From contig CANRMK010000087.1 in assembly GCA_947631715.1 (NCBI GenBank), forward strand, positions 1 through 8,896: a DNA stretch of 8,896 nt. Direction: 5' to 3'. The notes beneath the pieces are model-generated. The model made no database searches, was not told where the DNA came from, and saw only the letters and a program-made list of their open reading frames with translations. A program made the translations under genes and the position numbers. Source of the stretch: an uncultured Acetatifactor sp. (GTDB taxonomy: Bacteria > Bacillota > Clostridia > Lachnospirales > Lachnospiraceae). Shown piece after piece: positions 7,070-8,896 of the stretch; position 1 is the stretch's first letter, and each line of letters begins with the position of its first letter.

Positions 7070-8089
7070 TCAGTTGTTGATGAGCTTGTCTTCCTCGTTA
7101 TTCCAGCTGTAAAGCTTTCTGATCTCCTCGCCCACCTTTTCTGAGGGATGCTCGCTGGCCAGCTTTCTCATAGCCTTGAAATGGACCTGCTTGCCCGCGG
7201 GAGACATATCCAGTAAGAACTCCTTTGCAAAGGTGCCGTCCTGAATGTCGCTCAGGATCTTCTTCATGGTCTTCTTGGTCTCCTCAGTGATCAGCTTGGG
7301 ACCTGTGATATAATCGCCGTACTCGGCGGTGTTGGAAATGGAGTATCTCATGCCTGCAAAGCCGCTCTGATAGATCAGGTCTACGATCAGCTTCATCTCA
7401 TGGATACACTCGAAATATGCATTCCTCTCATCATAGCCGGCTTCCACAAGAGTCTCGAAGCCCGCCTGCATCAGAGCGCACACGCCGCCGCACAGAACGG
7501 CCTGCTCCCCGAAGAGGTCGGTCTCGGTCTCGGTGCGGAAAGTGGTCTCCAGGACACCGGCCCTGGCGCCGCCGATCCCCAGCGCATAAGCCAATGCAAT
7601 ATCCTGTGCCTTGCCGGTAGCGTCCTGCTCCACTGCGATCAGGCAGGGAACGCCCTTGCCGGCCTGATATTCACTGCGAACGGTATGTCCCGGTCCCTTG
7701 GGGGCGATCATGGTAACGTCCACGTCTGCGGGAGGCACGATGCAGCCGAAATGAATGTTGAAGCCATGGGCGAACATCAGCATATTGCCTGCCTCAAGGT
7801 TGGGCTCGATATCTTTCTTGTACAGATCGGCCTGCTTTTCATCATTGATTAGGATCATAATGATGTCCGCTTTCTTTGCCGCCTCTGCAGCGGTATACAC
7901 CTCAAAGCCCTGCTTCACGGCCTTGTCCCAGGACTTGGAGCCCTGATAAAGCCCGATGATCACATGGCAGCCGGAATCTTTCAGATTCAGAGCGTGCGCA
8001 TGTCCCTGGCTGCCATAGCCGATGATAGCAATGGTCTTGCCATCCAGCATGGACAGGTTACAGTCTTCCTGATAAAAAATCTTTGCCAT
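7070..8089 (-). CDS. ilvC: Ketol-acid reductoisomerase
   Basis: Second common enzyme of valine, leucine and isoleucine synthesis. It rearranges and reduces 2-acetolactate or 2-aceto-2-hydroxybutyrate with Mg2+ and NAD(P)H in the cytoplasm. The 339 residues match class I (short) KARI. The Rossmann motif is GYGSQGHAHAL (24-34). Catalytic and metal residues are His108 in AHGF, Lys131 in PKGPG, Asp191 and Glu195 in DLFGEQAVLCGG, Glu227 and Glu231, and Ser252 in SNTAEYG. The cofactor loop reads GLYQGSKSW (46-54), with Tyr-Gln where NADPH enzymes often have a basic residue. I chose the ATG at 8089 because GGAGG lies 8 nt upstream. An in-frame ATG at 8104 would put that site inside the coding sequence. 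It follows ilvN by 108 nt in the same operon and is closed by a terminator. Confidence 0.98.
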   Translation of the reverse strand: MAKIFYQEDCNLSMLDGKTIAIIGYGSQGHAHALNLKDSGCHVIIGLYQGSKSWDKAVKQGFEVYTAAEAAKKADIIMILINDEKQADLYKKDIEPNLEAGNMLMFAHGFNIHFGCIVPPADVDVTMIAPKGPGHTVRSEYQAGKGVPCLIAVEQDATGKAQDIALAYALGIGGARAGVLETTFRTETETDLFGEQAVLCGGVCALMQAGFETLVEAGYDERNAYFECIHEMKLIVDLIYQSGFAGMRYSISNTAEYGDYITGPKLITEETKKTMKKILSDIQDGTFAKEFLLDMSPAGKQVHFKAMRKLASEHPSEKVGEEIRKLYSWNNEEDKLINN

Positions 8090-8104
8090 TTTCTTTTCCT
8101 CCAT
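8087..8104 (-). promoter_or_regulatory. Ribosome-binding site that decides the ilvC start
   Basis: ATGGAGGAAAAGAAAATG on the minus strand holds two in-frame ATGs. GGAGG overlaps the first and sits 8 nt before the second (8089-8087), so the second start is preferred. It also yields the usual MAKI-type KARI N terminus. Confidence 0.75.
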
Positions 8105-8159
8105 ATCTTTTATAAATTAATTTTAATGACTGACACAGAATTGATCGGTCCCGCTCTCC

Positions 8160-8175
8160 GGCGCATCTCCGCGCC
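8160..8175. repeat. Small GC hairpin in the ilvN-ilvC gap
   Basis: GGCGC, 6-nt loop, GCGCC is a perfect 5-bp stem within the 108-bp gap. No T-run follows on the minus strand, so it is unlikely to terminate; it may stabilise or process the transcript. The rest of the gap is AT-rich near the ilvC ribosome-binding site and shows nothing else I can name. Confidence 0.35.
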
Positions 8176-8197
8176 TGCGCTCACAAGCTGTCTGCGT

Positions 8198-8698
8198 TCA
8201 TTCGATAAAAGTCACATTTTCAACGCCCCTGCCCAGCCCGGCAATTCCCGTTCTGGCCAGCTCCAGGATCTCATAGCCGTCCAGCAAGCTGATAAAGGCG
8301 TCCAGCTTCTGCTGATTTCCGGTAAGCTCGATCATCAAGCTCTCCGCGGATACATCGATGATCTTAGCCCGGAAAATATCTGCCACGGCGATCACGCTCT
8401 GACGCTGCTCCGCCGCCGCACGGACCTTGACCATGATAAGCTCTCTGTATACGCTCTCCTCCGGCTTCAGCTCCTTGATGTCGCGCACGTCTACCAGCTT
8501 GGCCATCTGCTTTTCGATCTGCTCTAAGATCTCGCTGTCTCCGGAGGTCACAATGGTGATCCTGGTAAACCTGGGATCCGCGGTCACGCCTGCAGTGATG
8601 CTCTCGATATTATAGCCTCTTCTGGAGAAAAGGCCGGTGATCCGGCTCAGTACGCCGGAAGTGTTGTTCACAAGAAGCTGAAATACTTTCTTCTGCAT
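8198..8698 (-). CDS. ilvN: Acetolactate synthase small (regulatory) subunit
   Basis: Regulatory partner of the catalytic acetolactate synthase subunit, which makes acetolactate or acetohydroxybutyrate from pyruvate. It raises activity and confers valine feedback. The 166 residues match the usual size. The N-terminal ACT domain is VFQLLVNNTSGVLSRITGLF (5-24) with RRGYNIES (26-33). Gly15, Ser18 and Asn30 align with the valine-site Gly14/Ser17/Asn29 of E. coli IlvH, so feedback sensitivity is expected. A second regulatory domain (about 84-160) ends in ARTGIAGLGRG. The ATG at 8698 is preferred, with AGGGTGA upstream. A GTG at 8707 (MRIMQKK) is a possible alternative. No ilvB is present in the window, so the catalytic subunit must be encoded elsewhere. 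The gene is transcribed from the promoter at 8746-8774 and leads the operon with ilvC. Gene name ilvH is an equally common synonym. Confidence 0.95.
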   Translation of the reverse strand: MQKKVFQLLVNNTSGVLSRITGLFSRRGYNIESITAGVTADPRFTRITIVTSGDSEILEQIEKQMAKLVDVRDIKELKPEESVYRELIMVKVRAAAEQRQSVIAVADIFRAKIIDVSAESLMIELTGNQQKLDAFISLLDGYEILELARTGIAGLGRGVENVTFIE

Positions 8699-8742
8699 GA
8701 TTCTCACCCTGTCCTCTGATTTTTAGCACTTCTATCTAACTC

Positions 8743-8781
8743 ATTAATATAACAAGTTCTTTCTTAAATGTCAATATTAAT
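8743..8781. promoter_or_regulatory. 8-bp inverted repeat flanking the ilvN promoter, possible operator
   Basis: ATTAATAT at 8743-8750 is the exact reverse complement of ATATTAAT at 8774-8781. The arms are centred 31 bp apart, about three helical turns, and overlap the -10 and the edge of the -35. A repressor site is possible, but both arms are pure A/T and may be chance. Confidence 0.3.
8746..8774 (-). promoter_or_regulatory. Sigma-70-type extended -10 promoter for ilvN-ilvC
   Basis: On the minus strand TTGACA (8774-8769) and TATATT (8751-8746) are separated by exactly 17 bp, and a TGT before the -10 gives an extended -10. The expected transcription start is near 8739, leaving a leader of only about 40 nt before the ilvN ATG. 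That is too short for a T-box or a classical leader-peptide attenuator. Confidence 0.85.
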
Positions 8782-8782
8782 C

Positions 8783-8896
8783 CGGCCGTCAGCGTTGTCA
8801 GCGGTAACAGTTCAGCCTTTCCCTTGCGAGTCACGCCCGGTACTGCCGATGTTCTCCCGGCAGACGCGCTTCCGCTCGGTTCCGCACGTAACGGAC
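8783..8896. other. GC-rich palindromic stretch upstream of ilvN, no gene recognised
   Basis: A sharp change from AT-rich promoter to GC-rich DNA occurs near 8783. It contains a perfect hairpin CTGCCG, 9-nt loop, CGGCAG (8843-8848 with 8858-8863) and a direct repeat GTCAGCG (8788-8794 and 8797-8803). A frame stays open across it on each strand without a supported start, which GC-rich DNA can do by chance. It may be an intergenic repeat or the end of a neighbouring gene outside the window. Confidence 0.35.

Noticed and set aside
7400..7852. 150-codon plus-strand frame
   Set aside because: Antisense to the strongly conserved core of ilvC; no independent support.
8866..8896. Possible T-box core (GTGCGGAACCGAGCGG on the minus strand)
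   Set aside because: It resembles the T-box consensus only with an insertion, no terminator/antiterminator pair follows, and a strong promoter lies downstream of it, which would make it irrelevant to the ilvN transcript.
1..8896. CRISPR array, tRNA/rRNA genes, transposase or phage genes
   Set aside because: No regularly spaced repeats, no tRNA-like cloverleaf and no integrase or transposase motifs were seen; nearly all the sequence is accounted for by intact minus-strand genes.

Overview
The window looks like chromosomal DNA of a Bacillota gut anaerobe, most likely a Lachnospiraceae-type Clostridium. This rests on strong GGAGG ribosome-binding sites, the character of the IlvN/IlvC proteins, an OmpR-type regulator paired with a large multi-span histidine kinase, and a moderately GC-rich composition with AT-rich promoters. 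Family assignments come from reading motifs; no search was run. Every gene I can support lies on the minus strand, so transcription runs from high to low coordinates.

Layout in transcription order. 8699-8896: a GC-rich stretch with palindromes and short direct repeats, then a near-consensus extended -10 promoter (TTGACA, 17 bp, TATATT) inside an 8-bp AT-rich inverted repeat. 8198-8698: ilvN, the acetolactate synthase regulatory subunit. 7070-8089: ilvC, ketol-acid reductoisomerase. 7022-7052: a hairpin terminator. 5187-6992: a type I ABC exporter half-transporter (membrane domain fused to ATPase). 5124-5186: a weak terminator-like hairpin. 4990-5123: a 134-bp block bounded by perfect 13-bp inverted repeats, with internal hairpins, whose low-coordinate end contains the dedA start codon. 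4472-4996: a DedA-family membrane protein. 3181-4431: a GT4 glycosyltransferase resembling diacylglycerol glucosyltransferases. 2395-3105: an OmpR-family response regulator. 1-2334: its probable sensor histidine kinase, which starts at TTG and is cut by the window edge just after its ATP-binding domain.

How the parts fit. ilvN and ilvC form a short branched-chain amino acid operon without ilvB next to it. Below its terminator the genes are membrane-related: exporter, DedA transporter-like protein, lipid-type glycosyltransferase and a two-component system. A cell-envelope or envelope-stress module is a reasonable inference, but no sequence feature proves that these genes act together. The window is largely ordinary core genome. 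The parts most worth a second look are the inverted-repeat block over the dedA start, the promoter-flanking inverted repeat and GC-rich block upstream of ilvN, the non-basic cofactor loop of IlvC, and the kinase's missing G1 box. No RNA genes, CRISPR arrays, insertion sequences or phage genes were seen.
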